10,775 bases of DNA from contig JADCCH010000298.1 in the NCBI GenBank assembly GCA_020252865.1, forward strand, positions 1 through 10,775, read 5' to 3'. Of the stretch, positions 1 to 6,960 are shown piece after piece. A model generated the notes under the pieces. It was not told where the DNA came from, ran no database searches, and was given only the letters and a program-made list of their open reading frames with translations. This stretch comes from Methylobacterium sp. (GTDB lineage: Bacteria > Pseudomonadota > Alphaproteobacteria > Rhizobiales > Beijerinckiaceae). Position 1 is the stretch's first letter. The number at the start of each line of letters is the position of its first letter. Made by a program: the position numbers and the translations under genes.

Positions 1-467
1 ACCGCCCGCACCGGCCGCCCCAGGGCCCGCGCGGCGAGCACGCGGCGGTGGCCATAGGCGACCTGATAGCGATCCGAGCCATCGGGATGCGGGCGGAGCA
101 GCACCGGCACCTGCTGGCCGCTCTCGCGGATGGATTCCACCAGGGCCTGCAGGCTTTCCCCACCCTGCGCGAGGCGGTCCGCGATCATCGAGGCGACGAT
201 GCGCGAGGGCTCGACCTCCACCACGGCCTGCCCGGCCTCCATCTGCTGGCGCAGCACGCGCGCTTCCTGCGCCTCGTTCTTCAAGGCCTCGATGGAACGC
301 GTGACCGAGCCGATGGCCCCGGATTGCGAAAGCGGCGGCGGAGCAGGGGAGGGGGCAGGCCCCGGAGGAACGGCCGCGCCGGAAAAGTTGCCGGCCGGCA
401 ACTTTTCGCCCGGTTGCCGATCGGCCGGCATGCCCAGCAACCCTTCGAGCAGATTTTTTCGCGCCAT
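1..467 (-). CDS. repB: RepB/ParB-family plasmid partition protein, N-terminal part (cut by window edge)
   Basis: This is the centromere-binding protein of a repABC-type partition system; with RepA and parS it segregates the replicon. The frame is open from the ATG at 467 to the window edge (155 codons seen). The N-terminus MARKNLLEGLLG is typical of RepB proteins. A Pro/Ala-rich linker follows (about residues 30-50), then a segment with charged helices, and then the ParB nucleotide-binding box as GHRR (residues 139-142) followed by VLAA. The C-terminal HTH and dimerisation parts lie outside the window. The start overlaps the repA stop by one base (TGATG) and has a strong GGAGG Shine-Dalgarno at 476-480, 8 nt away, so translation is probably coupled to repA. 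Codons 21-29 coincide with a perfect palindrome that looks like parS. The family call is firm; RepB rather than another plasmid ParB rests on the N-terminus and the RepA partner. Confidence 0.9.
   Translation of the reverse strand, partial: MARKNLLEGLLGMPADRQPGEKLPAGNFSGAAVPPGPAPSPAPPPLSQSGAIGSVTRSIEALKNEAQEARVLRQQMEAGQAVVEVEPSRIVASMIADRLAQGGESLQALVESIRESGQQVPVLLRPHPDGSDRYQVAYGHRRVLAARALGRPVRA
382..407. promoter_or_regulatory. Putative parS centromere (26-bp perfect palindrome) inside repB
   Basis: Positions 382-407 form a perfect 26-bp palindrome. Its core at 387-402 reads GTTGCCGGCCGGCAAC, which satisfies every fixed base of the repABC parS consensus GTTNNCNGCNGNNAAC. It lies within the repB coding sequence (codons 21-29). 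The partner protein is encoded by the same gene. That the site binds RepB is inference. A degenerate relative, with GATC inserted after GTTGCC, sits next to it at 413-430. Confidence 0.8.
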
Positions 468-1639
468 CAATCACGCCTCCAGGTCGAGCGGATCAGCCCC
501 TCGATCTCGCCATTCACCTGGTCGAGGGCTTCGATCGCGCGGTCATAGGTCTGCCGCGTGAATTGCTCGCGCGACACCTCGTAGAGCGTCTGCTTGGTGA
601 TGCCGGCATCGGCGATGGCCGTGCTCTTCAGCATGGGGTAGTTCAGCACATATTCGCCGAACATCGAGCGCATGAAGGAGACCATCTGGTTCTGCGGCCC
701 GTCGCCGGGCTCGTAGCGCGTCACGAGATAACGCATCCAGTCATAGCTCATCCGGGCACCGGCATCCGCGAGGGCGGACATCAGCTGGCTGGTCATGAGC
801 AGGAACTGGCACATCGACATCACATCGAGCATCTGCGGATGGACGGTCACCAGCACGCTGCTGGCCGCGCAGAGCGCCGACAACGTGAGATAGCCGAGCT
901 GGGGCGGGCAATCGATCACCACCACATCGTAGCGGCTCTCGACCGTCGCCAGCGCCTCGGCGATGCGGGTGAAGAAGAAGCCTTCGCCCTTCTTCCGGGC
1001 CAGCATCGCGCGCGGCGTTTCATGCTCATATTCCATCAACTCGATATTGCCGGGGATAAGATCGAGGCCGGGAAAATAGGTGGGGCGGATCACCTCCTCG
1101 AGCGGGCGGCGCTCCGCGTCATAGCGCAGGGCGCCGAACAGCGTCTGGTTCTCGCCGATGTCGAATTCCGGCTGGTAGCCATGCAGGGCCGAGAGCGAGG
1201 CCTGCGGATCGAGATCCACCGCCAGCACGCGATAGCCATGCAGCGCGAGATATTGCGCGAGATGCGCGGCGGTCGTCGTCTTGCCCGAGCCGCCCTTGAA
1301 ATTCGCGACCGCGATGACCTGCAGCGGCTCACCCGGCCGGCGCGTGGGCATGTACTTGCCCGAGCCGCCATCGAGAAACACCCGCAGGGCGCGCATATCC
1401 TCGATGGAATAAAGCCGCCGGCCCGAAGGCGTCACCTCGGGAGAGGGGCCCTTGCCATCGAGCGAGAGGTGGCGAAGATAGCCATCATTCACGCCGATGA
1501 GCCGGGCGACCTCGCCGGAGGTGAATTTGCGAAGGGTTTTCGTGGCGGTGGGCGGAAACAGCTTCATGCGATGCGCGTGAAGGCGCTCGCTAAGATCCCG
1601 GGCATGGCCTGCGATCAGGGTATGGATGGCTTCGCCCAC
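467..1639 (-). CDS. repA: RepA, ParA-type plasmid partition ATPase
   Basis: RepA is the Walker-type ATPase that moves replicon copies apart together with RepB-parS, and in this family it also represses its own operon. The protein has 390 residues from the GTG at 1639. An N-terminal helical region is followed by a MerR-like HTH (about residues 39-60, FTSGEVARL...), then the deviant Walker A KGGSGKTTT (115-123), then LAVDLDPQAS (switch/A' region), and then the Walker B segment VVVIDCPP with Asp243. The length is close to the usual 400. I chose GTG 1639 because AGAGGAA lies about 7 nt upstream and because family members begin near the GEAIHTL-like segment. A TTG at 1741 would add 34 residues but has no ribosome site and an atypical sequence. 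The gene is transcribed away from the photolyase-like gene and overlaps repB by one base. No repC is visible; it would lie beyond the left edge. Confidence 0.93.
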   Translation of the reverse strand: MGEAIHTLIAGHARDLSERLHAHRMKLFPPTATKTLRKFTSGEVARLIGVNDGYLRHLSLDGKGPSPEVTPSGRRLYSIEDMRALRVFLDGGSGKYMPTRRPGEPLQVIAVANFKGGSGKTTTAAHLAQYLALHGYRVLAVDLDPQASLSALHGYQPEFDIGENQTLFGALRYDAERRPLEEVIRPTYFPGLDLIPGNIELMEYEHETPRAMLARKKGEGFFFTRIAEALATVESRYDVVVIDCPPQLGYLTLSALCAASSVLVTVHPQMLDVMSMCQFLLMTSQLMSALADAGARMSYDWMRYLVTRYEPGDGPQNQMVSFMRSMFGEYVLNYPMLKSTAIADAGITKQTLYEVSREQFTRQTYDRAIEALDQVNGEIEGLIRSTWRRD

Positions 1640-1720
1640 GGAAGAATTCCTCTGGACACGGAAAAAAGCAGAAGTCTCACTTTCAAGCGTGACCAGGATC
1701 GCCCGATTCTGGGCCAATCG

Positions 1721-1747
1721 CAAGGAATTTAGGTTTAACAAGGAATT
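1721..1747. repeat. Two CAAGGAATT direct repeats upstream of repA
   Basis: CAAGGAATT occurs at 1721-1729 and again at 1739-1747, 18 bp start to start, in an AT-rich island within GC-rich DNA about 80-110 bp upstream of the repA GTG. RepA proteins of this family autoregulate, so the repeats could belong to an operator or promoter region, but there is no direct evidence. Good -35/-10 boxes are not obvious. Confidence 0.35.
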
Positions 1748-1749
1748 AA

Positions 1750-1767
1750 CGCGGGGGAACCCCCGCG
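1750..1767. other. GC-rich perfect inverted repeat in the repA/photolyase intergenic region
   Basis: CGCGGGGGAACCCCCGCG is an inverted repeat with 8-bp arms around a two-base centre. Read on the minus strand it is followed by TTAATT, giving a loosely terminator-like shape, yet no minus-strand gene precedes it. It could be an attenuator, an operator for RepA, or part of the replicon control region. Its function is unknown. Confidence 0.4.
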
Positions 1768-1857
1768 CGGTAGCGCCGCGTGCGGCCGGAAGCGCGCGGC
1801 CCTGGTGCCGGGGGCGGGAAACATGGTCCGATGCCGCGCGCCTTGCGTAGGCGGAAC

Positions 1858-3150
1858 ATGAGCAAACCTCCTTCTTCCCGCCTTTTCCTGCCCATGCGCG
1901 CCGCCGGCCTGGCGCGCCTCGCGGAATTTCTCCCGGCCGCGGGGCGCGCCTATGCCAATCGCCGCAACTCGGATCACGGGCCGGATGACCGGGCGAATGT
2001 CTCCATCCTCTCGCCCTATCTGCGCCATCGCCTCGTGACCGAGCGAGAGGTGCTGGACCGCGTTCTGCAACGCCACAGCCTCGAGGCGGCCGAGAAATTC
2101 GTGCAGGAGGTGTTCTGGCGCGGCTATTTCAAGGGCCATCTCGAAACCCGCCCCGAAATCTGGAGCCGGTATCAGGCGGCCTTGTCCGGCCAGCAGGCCG
2201 CTCTCGAGGAGGGCGGCAGCTTCGCCCGCGCCTATCGCAAGGCGGTGGAGGGCCGGACGGGCATCGATTGCTTCGATGCCTGGGTGGAGGAATTACGCGA
2301 GACCGGCTATCTCCACAACCACACGCGCATGTGGCTGGCCTCGATCTGGATCTTCATGCTGCGCCTGCCCTGGGAACTCGGCGCGGATTTCACTTTCCGG
2401 CATTTCATTGACGGCGACCCTGCCTCCAATACCCTCTCCTGGCGCTGGGTGGGCGGCTTGCACACCCGCGGCAAGACCTATCTCGCGCGGCCCGACAACA
2501 TCGCCGAGCATACGGGCGGGCGCTTCCGCCCCAAGGGGCTGGCGCGCGAGGCCATCGCGCTCGAAGAGCCGCCCCTGCCCGCCGCGCAACCCGCGCGCCC
2601 GGCGGATGATGCCGCGCCCGCCGGCCCCGCCCTGCTGCTGCTGACCGAGGAAGACCTCCACCCCGAGAGCCTGCCGCTCGCCTCGGCCGAGATCCGTGGC
2701 ATCTTCGCCTGCCATGCGACCGCCGCGCGATCGGCTTTCGCGGTTTCGGATCTGGCCCTCGCCTTCGCGGAAGGCGCGATGGCCGATGCCACGAGCCGCG
2801 CCAGCGCCCATTTCGGCGCGGGGGCGGAGCCTCTGCAGGCGCTGCGGGCGGATGACCTCGCCCGGCGCTGCCGCGCGCTGGGGGTGGAGCGCATCCTTAC
2901 CGCCTATGCGCCGGTGGGGCCGATGGGCGAGGAACTCGCCCGCCTGCGCCCGGCTCTCGCCCGGGCCGGCATCGCGCTCACCGAAATCCGCCGCAGCGAG
3001 GATGCGCTCATCTGGCCGCATGCCATGAAGGGCTTTTTCGGCCTGCGCGAGCGCATCCCCGATCTCGTCGGGAAGATGGGGATCGGCGCGGAGGCGATGC
3101 AGCCCGATCTCTTCACGCGCGATGCGCGCCGCGCGTCTGCCCACCGATGA
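1858..3150 (+). CDS. Photolyase/cryptochrome-family FAD-binding protein with apparently inverted domain order
   Basis: This 430-residue protein carries the photolyase FAD-binding helical domain at its N-terminus. Residues 149-158 read TGYLHNHTRM, and residues 185-206 hold DGD, then SNTLSWRWVGG, then LHTRGK. These correspond to the FAD-pocket segments of photolyases (E. coli: NNGGWQW), with the cofactor-proximal Trp kept (W195/W197). The usual N-terminal alpha/beta domain is missing before it. After a Pro/Ala linker (about 240-258), residues 259-400 look like that domain placed last: a hydrophobic strand then TEEDLHPESLP, later LARRCRALGVERILT, and HAMKGFFGLRERIP, which resembles the end of the alpha/beta domain. 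The likely role is a flavoprotein in light-dependent DNA repair or light sensing. ATG 1858 was chosen as the likely start, but its GGCGGA ribosome site is weak; ATGs at 1831 and 1894 are alternatives. The gene overlaps the next one by ATGA. The FAD-domain call is firm; the activity is unknown. Confidence 0.85.
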   Translation: MSKPPSSRLFLPMRAAGLARLAEFLPAAGRAYANRRNSDHGPDDRANVSILSPYLRHRLVTEREVLDRVLQRHSLEAAEKFVQEVFWRGYFKGHLETRPEIWSRYQAALSGQQAALEEGGSFARAYRKAVEGRTGIDCFDAWVEELRETGYLHNHTRMWLASIWIFMLRLPWELGADFTFRHFIDGDPASNTLSWRWVGGLHTRGKTYLARPDNIAEHTGGRFRPKGLAREAIALEEPPLPAAQPARPADDAAPAGPALLLLTEEDLHPESLPLASAEIRGIFACHATAARSAFAVSDLALAFAEGAMADATSRASAHFGAGAEPLQALRADDLARRCRALGVERILTAYAPVGPMGEELARLRPALARAGIALTEIRRSEDALIWPHAMKGFFGLRERIPDLVGKMGIGAEAMQPDLFTRDARRASAHR

Positions 3151-3506
3151 GCGGGCGGCCCGTCACGGTCTGGTTCGATTCCGCCTGCCCGATCTGCGCG
3201 CGGGAAATCCGGGTGATGCGCGCGCTGGATTGGCGCGGGAACATCGCCTTCATCGATCTTCACGCGCCCGATGCCGCCTGCCCGATCGACCCCGCCCTGC
3301 TGCTCGCCCGCTTCCATGCGCGGGATGCCGAGGGGCAATTGCATTCGGGTGCTGCGGCCTTCGCGCTGATGTGGCGGCACGTGCCGCTTTTCTGGCCGCT
3401 GGGGCAGATGGCGCGCATTCCCCTCGTGCTCGCGCTGCTGGAACGCGCCTATCTGCGGTTTCTCGTCTGGCGTCAGGGAAGGCCGGCGCGCAAGGTCGCG
3501 GTCTGA
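3147..3506 (+). CDS. DCC-family (DUF393) thiol-disulfide oxidoreductase-like protein
   Basis: This is a small 119-residue protein of the DCC family, which is related to thioredoxin-fold thiol redox proteins of poorly known function. The family signature DxxCxxC appears near the N-terminus as DSACPIC (residues 11-17), after the strand VTVWF. The C-terminal half has a hydrophobic segment around WRHVPLFWPLGQMARIPLVLALL, followed by a basic tail; this layout is typical of DCC proteins (helices rather than a clear membrane anchor). Its ATG overlaps the stop codon of the photolyase-like gene (ATGA), so the two are almost certainly co-transcribed and translationally coupled. DCC genes often neighbour photolyase or flavoprotein genes in proteobacteria (recalled, not checked). 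A redox partner role for the flavoprotein is inference. Confidence 0.85.
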   Translation: MSGRPVTVWFDSACPICAREIRVMRALDWRGNIAFIDLHAPDAACPIDPALLLARFHARDAEGQLHSGAAAFALMWRHVPLFWPLGQMARIPLVLALLERAYLRFLVWRQGRPARKVAV

Positions 3507-3522
3507 GGTCAGCGCGGCCTGA

Positions 3523-3539
3523 GTCCGGCCCGGCCGGAC
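3523..3539. terminator. Inverted repeat after the DCC gene, possible terminator
   Basis: GTCCGGCC and GGCCGGAC flank a single C, a perfect inverted repeat with 8-bp arms starting 17 nt after the DCC stop codon. No T-run follows, so it is not a classical intrinsic terminator. Its position between two transcription units fits a transcript end. Confidence 0.35.
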
Positions 3540-3553
3540 CTGCTCATCAATTG

Positions 3554-3570
3554 TGCAACGGCGCGCTGCG
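3554..3570. promoter_or_regulatory. Candidate NtrC-type enhancer dyad
   Basis: TGCAAC-N5-GCTGCG matches the NtrC consensus TGCACC-N5-GGTGCA at 9 of 12 half-site positions. Its centre lies about 120 bp upstream of the -24/-12 promoter, a normal enhancer distance. This is one imperfect site judged by eye, so binding is inference. Confidence 0.4.
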
Positions 3571-3578
3571 ATAGGCAG

Positions 3579-3602
3579 GCCTCGCCAAATTGCAGGCAAG
3601 GC
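3579..3602 (+). other. Imperfect stem-loop upstream of the transporter operon
   Basis: GCCTCGCC (3579-3586) can pair with GGCAAGGC (3595-3602) with one mismatch and an 8-nt loop. If transcription starts at the sigma-54 promoter downstream, this stem is not in the leader RNA and would be only a DNA-level feature. No known riboswitch was recognised. Confidence 0.2.
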
Positions 3603-3675
3603 GGCGGGGCGAATTCGCTTCGTGGCGCCGCATGCAGGCCCGGCGAACACAGCCTTCACGGGGCGGGAAAGCGGC

Positions 3676-3692
3676 TGGCACAACCGTTGCTT
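3676..3692 (+). promoter_or_regulatory. Sigma-54 (RpoN) -24/-12 promoter for the ABC transporter/hydrolase operon
   Basis: TGGCAC (3676-3681), five bases, then TTGCTT (3687-3692) match the RpoN consensus TGGCAC-N5-TTGCW exactly, including GG at -24 and GC at -12 with correct spacing. The base before it (C) also fits. The predicted start is near 3702, leaving a leader of about 48 nt before the ATG at 3750. It is the only -24/-12 match I noticed, and it sits in the right place and orientation. It implies activator-dependent, probably nitrogen-responsive, control. Confidence 0.8.
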
Positions 3693-3749
3693 CAGATGCC
3701 GGACAAGCCAGCCGCTGGCGCTGGCGATCCGCTCCAGGGAGCCATGGCC

Positions 3750-4862
3750 ATGCCGTTCGATTGCTTTTCCCGCCGCTCATTCCTGCAAGGCGCCGCCGCG
3801 GGCACGGCCGCCGCTGCCCTTGGTTTCCCCAACCTCGCACGGGCCCAATCGGGCGTGACGATCGGCATCGTCTATGTCGGCCCGAAGGATGATTTCGGCT
3901 GGAACCAGGCGCATGCAGTCTCCATCGGCGTGCTCAAGGCCACGCCGGGCGTGAAGATCATCGAGGAAGAGAATGTGCCGGAAACGGCCGCCGTGGCGAA
4001 ATCCATGGAATCCATGATCAATCTCGAAGGCGCGAACCTGATTCTCGCGACCTCCTTCGGCTATTTCAACCCCTTCATGGTGGATGTGGCGAAGAAGTAT
4101 CCGAAGGTCACTTTGCGCCATGCCGCCCCGCTCTGGGAGAAGGGCAAGCACCCGGACAATGCCGGCAGCTATTTCGGCTATCTCGATCAGGCGCATTATG
4201 TGAACGGCGTCGCGGCGGGCCTCTCCACCCGGACCAACAAGATCGGCTTCGTGGCCGCAAAGCCGATTTCCAGCGTGCTGCGCAACATCAACTCGGTGCT
4301 CTGGGGCGCGCGCTCGGTGAACCCGAACGCCACGCTGCAGGTGATCTTCACCGGGGATTGGGCCCTGCCCGTGCGCGAGGCGGAAGCCGCGAATGCGCTG
4401 ATCGGCGCGGGCTGCGACATCCTGACCTGCCATGTCGACAGCCCGAAGGTCGTGATCGAGACCGCCGAGCGCCGGGGCATCAGGTCGCTGGGCCACAATG
4501 CGAGCCAGGCGCCGCTGGCACCGAAGGGCTTCATCACCGGCGCGGAATACAAGTGGGAGACGATCTACAGGATCTTCGCCGAGGCGATCGCCAAGGGCCA
4601 GCCGGTGCCGAACATGGTGTTCGGCGGCTATGACAAGGACATGGTGCGCAACACCGCCTTCGGGGCCGGCGCCGAGGAGCCGGCGCGCAAGGCAGCCGAG
4701 GCGGCGATCGCCGATCTCAAGGCCAACAAGCCGATCATCCGGGGCCCGGTGAAGGACAACAAGGGCAATGTGGTGCTGCCCAATGCGAGCTACGACAATT
4801 TCGATCGCGTGCTCGACGGCATGAACTTCCTCGCGGAGGGGGTGGTCGGCTCCATCACCTGA
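3750..4862 (+). CDS. BMP-family ABC transporter substrate-binding protein, Tat-exported
   Basis: This 370-residue periplasmic ligand-binding protein (BMP/PnrA-like family, PF02608) captures the substrate for the ABC importer encoded downstream. It begins with a twin-arginine signal, SRRSFLQG at residues 7-14, followed by an Ala-rich hydrophobic core; a probable cleavage follows ARA (residue 32). The mature part starts with strand VTIGIVYVGP, then DDFGWNQAH (47-55), the family's ligand-pocket region in the DxGW...H version rather than the nucleoside-type version. Further family segments include ILATSFGY and GSYFGYLDQAHYVNG. ATG 3750 is preferred over 3744 because AGGGAG (3736-3741) lies 8 nt before it and only 2 nt before 3744. 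The frame is open upstream to 3687, but that stretch overlaps the sigma-54 promoter. It is the first gene of the operon. Nucleosides are the classic family ligands; here the neighbours suggest a ureido compound (inference). Confidence 0.93.
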   Translation: MPFDCFSRRSFLQGAAAGTAAAALGFPNLARAQSGVTIGIVYVGPKDDFGWNQAHAVSIGVLKATPGVKIIEEENVPETAAVAKSMESMINLEGANLILATSFGYFNPFMVDVAKKYPKVTLRHAAPLWEKGKHPDNAGSYFGYLDQAHYVNGVAAGLSTRTNKIGFVAAKPISSVLRNINSVLWGARSVNPNATLQVIFTGDWALPVREAEAANALIGAGCDILTCHVDSPKVVIETAERRGIRSLGHNASQAPLAPKGFITGAEYKWETIYRIFAEAIAKGQPVPNMVFGGYDKDMVRNTAFGAGAEEPARKAAEAAIADLKANKPIIRGPVKDNKGNVVLPNASYDNFDRVLDGMNFLAEGVVGSIT

Positions 4863-4901
4863 TCGGGGCGCAGGACCGCGCCCGTTGCGGGGTCGATCGC
4901 C

Positions 4902-6026
4902 ATGAACCAGCCCGTTTCCATCCCCGCCGGCCCTGCCGCGGCAGGCCGCATCGGCCGCGAGCGCCTCGCGCGACTCCAGCGCGGGGCGGAGGCCGTGGCG
5001 ATCCCGATGCTGGCGCTGGTGATTTCGGCCGGCTTGTTCTCGATCTTCCTGCTGATCCTCGGGAAATCGCCGGTCCAGTTCTACAGCCTTATCTGGCTCG
5101 GCGGGTTCGGCACGCCGTTCTCGTGGTCGAACACCCTGCTGCGCGCCGCCCCGCTGATGCTGATGGCCCTGGCGGTGGCGATTCCCGCGCGGCTCGGCCT
5201 CACGATGATCGGCGGGGAGGGGGCGCTCGTGCTCGGCGGGTTCGCGGCGGCCGCCATCGCCGTGCCGCTGATCGGCACCACGAATCCGGTGCTGATGCAT
5301 GCGCTGATGCTGATCGCCGCGATGGGCATCGGCGCGATCTGGATCGGGATCGCGGGCGGCCTGCGCCATCATCGCGGCGTGAACGAGACGATCTCGACCC
5401 TGCTGCTTTCCTACATCGCCATCGCGATCATGAACTTTTTCGTCGAAGGCGCGCTGCGCGACCCCGCCGACCCGAACAAGCCCTCGACCAGGGCGATCGG
5501 CAGCGAGGCGATGATCGGCAAGATGCCGGGCATCGATGTGCATTGGGGCCTTGCGGTCGCGGTGCTCGCCTGCATCCTGCTCCATGTGCTGATGCAGCGC
5601 ACGACCTATGGCTTTGCCTGCCGCATCGCCGGGGGCAATGCGCGCGCCGCGCTCGCGCAGGGCCTGCCGGTGGGGAAGCTGATCGTCAGCGCCTCGATGA
5701 TCGCGGGGCTCTGCGCCGGTCTCGCGGGCTATTTCGAGGTGGCGGCCGTGCATGGCAAGGCCAATGCCTCGCTGGCCGCCGGCTACGGCTTCACCGGCAT
5801 TCTCGTGGCGTTTCTCGCGCGGCATAACCCGCTGGCGATCATTCCGGTGGCGATATTGTTCGGCGGCATCGCGGCGGCGGGCGGCATCATCCAGCGCCGC
5901 ATGGGCCTTCCCGATGCGAGCGTGCTGCTTCTGCAGGGCATGACCTTCCTCGTGCTGCTCGCGAGCGAAACGCTCTATGGCCGCTTCCGCCTCTTCAACC
6001 CCGCGGCCCGGACGGAGCGCACCTGA
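4902..6026 (+). CDS. ABC transporter permease, first subunit (BMP/nucleoside-type, BPD_transp_2)
   Basis: This inner-membrane permease of 374 residues belongs to the branched-chain/simple-sugar/nucleoside permease superfamily and pairs with the second permease to form the channel. A basic, cytosolic N-terminus (about residues 1-32) precedes multiple hydrophobic helices, the first around residues 33-55. The conserved motif NETISTLLLSYIA and the following segment FFVEGALRDP are typical of the first permease of BMP-type importers. A late cytosolic loop with GGNARAALAQGLPVGK is the probable ATPase-coupling region. The gene starts 39 nt after the binding-protein stop. Its stop overlaps the next start (TGATG), indicating coupled translation. 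No strong Shine-Dalgarno is visible at the start. Confidence 0.92.
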   Translation: MNQPVSIPAGPAAAGRIGRERLARLQRGAEAVAIPMLALVISAGLFSIFLLILGKSPVQFYSLIWLGGFGTPFSWSNTLLRAAPLMLMALAVAIPARLGLTMIGGEGALVLGGFAAAAIAVPLIGTTNPVLMHALMLIAAMGIGAIWIGIAGGLRHHRGVNETISTLLLSYIAIAIMNFFVEGALRDPADPNKPSTRAIGSEAMIGKMPGIDVHWGLAVAVLACILLHVLMQRTTYGFACRIAGGNARAALAQGLPVGKLIVSASMIAGLCAGLAGYFEVAAVHGKANASLAAGYGFTGILVAFLARHNPLAIIPVAILFGGIAAAGGIIQRRMGLPDASVLLLQGMTFLVLLASETLYGRFRLFNPAARTERT

Positions 6027-6949
6027 TGGATGGCTCATCGGCCCTCGTGACGGTTCTCGCGGCGATGATCGGCGGCGCGATCCGCGTCTCGACGCCCTTC
6101 CTGTTCGTGGCGCTGGGCGAGATGCTGACGGAGCGTTCGGGCCGCATCAATCTCGGCCTCGAAGGCACGCTCGTGCTCGGCGCGATGAGCGGCTATGCGA
6201 TCTCCTATCATACGGGTTCGCCCTGGCTGGGCCTGCTCGTGGCGGGCTTCGCGGGGATGATGATGGGCACGCTCCACGCGCTGATCTGCCGGCTGCCGAG
6301 GGTGAACGACATCGCCGTGGGCATCGCGCTGATGCTGTTCGGCCTCGGCATCGCGTTCTTTCTCGGCAAGGCCTATATCCAGCCCACCGCGCCACGCCTG
6401 GGCTCGATTCCGCTCGGCTTCTGGAGCAGCAACCCGCAGATCGAGCGGGCCCTTGAGATCAACCCGCTCTTCCTCATCGGGATTGCGCTCGCGTTCTTCC
6501 TCGCCTGGGCGCTGAAGAACACGCGGCCCGGCCTCATCCTGCGTGTCACGGGCGACAGCGAGGCGGCCGCGCGCGCGTTGGGCCATCCCGTGATGCTGAT
6601 CCGCCTGATGGCGACCGCCGCCGGCGGCTTCCTCGCGGGCATCGGCGGGGCGTTCCTCTCGCTCTACTATCCCGGAAGCTGGAACGAGGGCCTCTCCTCG
6701 GGGCAGGGGCTGATGGCCGTGGCCCTGGTGATCTTCGCGCGCTGGGACCCCATCCGCTGCCTTTACGCCGCGATGCTCTTCGGTGCTGCGGGGTCGCTCG
6801 GCCCTTCGCTGCAGGCCATCGGCATCACGCAGGGCTATTATTTCTTCAACGCCGCTCCCTACATCCTCACGCTTTTCCTGATGATCGGCTCGGCCGGCTC
6901 GAAGAAGGCGCTGCGGGATGCGCCGGGCGAATTGGCACTCACGCGGTGA
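6026..6949 (+). CDS. ABC transporter permease, second subunit (BMP/nucleoside-type)
   Basis: This 307-residue inner-membrane permease is the shorter partner of the preceding one. The segment [19 protein letters not shown] near residues 32-50 is the hallmark of the second permease in BMP-type systems (family form ERSGxxNxGLEG). [21 protein letters not shown] is a conserved helix. A loop with [19 protein letters not shown] is the likely ATPase-contact region. Hydrophobic helices fill most of the chain. The start overlaps the preceding stop by one base. The end lies 11 nt before the ATG of the biuret-hydrolase-like gene. Confidence 0.92.
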   Translation: MDGSSALVTVLAAMIGGAIRVSTPFLFVALGEMLTERSGRINLGLEGTLVLGAMSGYAISYHTGSPWLGLLVAGFAGMMMGTLHALICRLPRVNDIAVGIALMLFGLGIAFFLGKAYIQPTAPRLGSIPLGFWSSNPQIERALEINPLFLIGIALAFFLAWALKNTRPGLILRVTGDSEAAARALGHPVMLIRLMATAAGGFLAGIGGAFLSLYYPGSWNEGLSSGQGLMAVALVIFARWDPIRCLYAAMLFGAAGSLGPSLQAIGITQGYYFFNAAPYILTLFLMIGSAGSKKALRDAPGELALTR

Positions 6950-6960
6950 GGAAAGACGCC

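Noticed and set aside
563..1732. Long plus-strand open frame opposite repA (389 codons)
   Set aside because: It is the antisense shadow of repA in GC-rich DNA; its composition is His/Arg/Gly-rich with no recognisable motif.
1640..1741. N-terminal extension of RepA from TTG 1741
   Set aside because: There is no ribosome site at the TTG, it would overlap the putative control repeats, and GTG 1639 has a good AGAGGAA and the expected N-terminus.
3579..3602. Riboswitch upstream of the transporter operon
   Set aside because: The stem-loop lies upstream of the predicted transcription start, and no purine, guanidine or TPP riboswitch core could be recognised.
3687..3749. Upstream extension of the binding protein from TTG 3687
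   Set aside because: It would start inside the -12 element of the sigma-54 promoter and ahead of the predicted transcription start; ATG 3750 has a proper ribosome site and puts the Tat signal at the N-terminus.
3777..6038. 753-codon minus-strand open frame opposite the binding protein and first permease
   Set aside because: It is rich in Arg, His, Gly and Asp with no domain, and it spans two well-identified genes on the other strand; a typical high-GC antisense frame.
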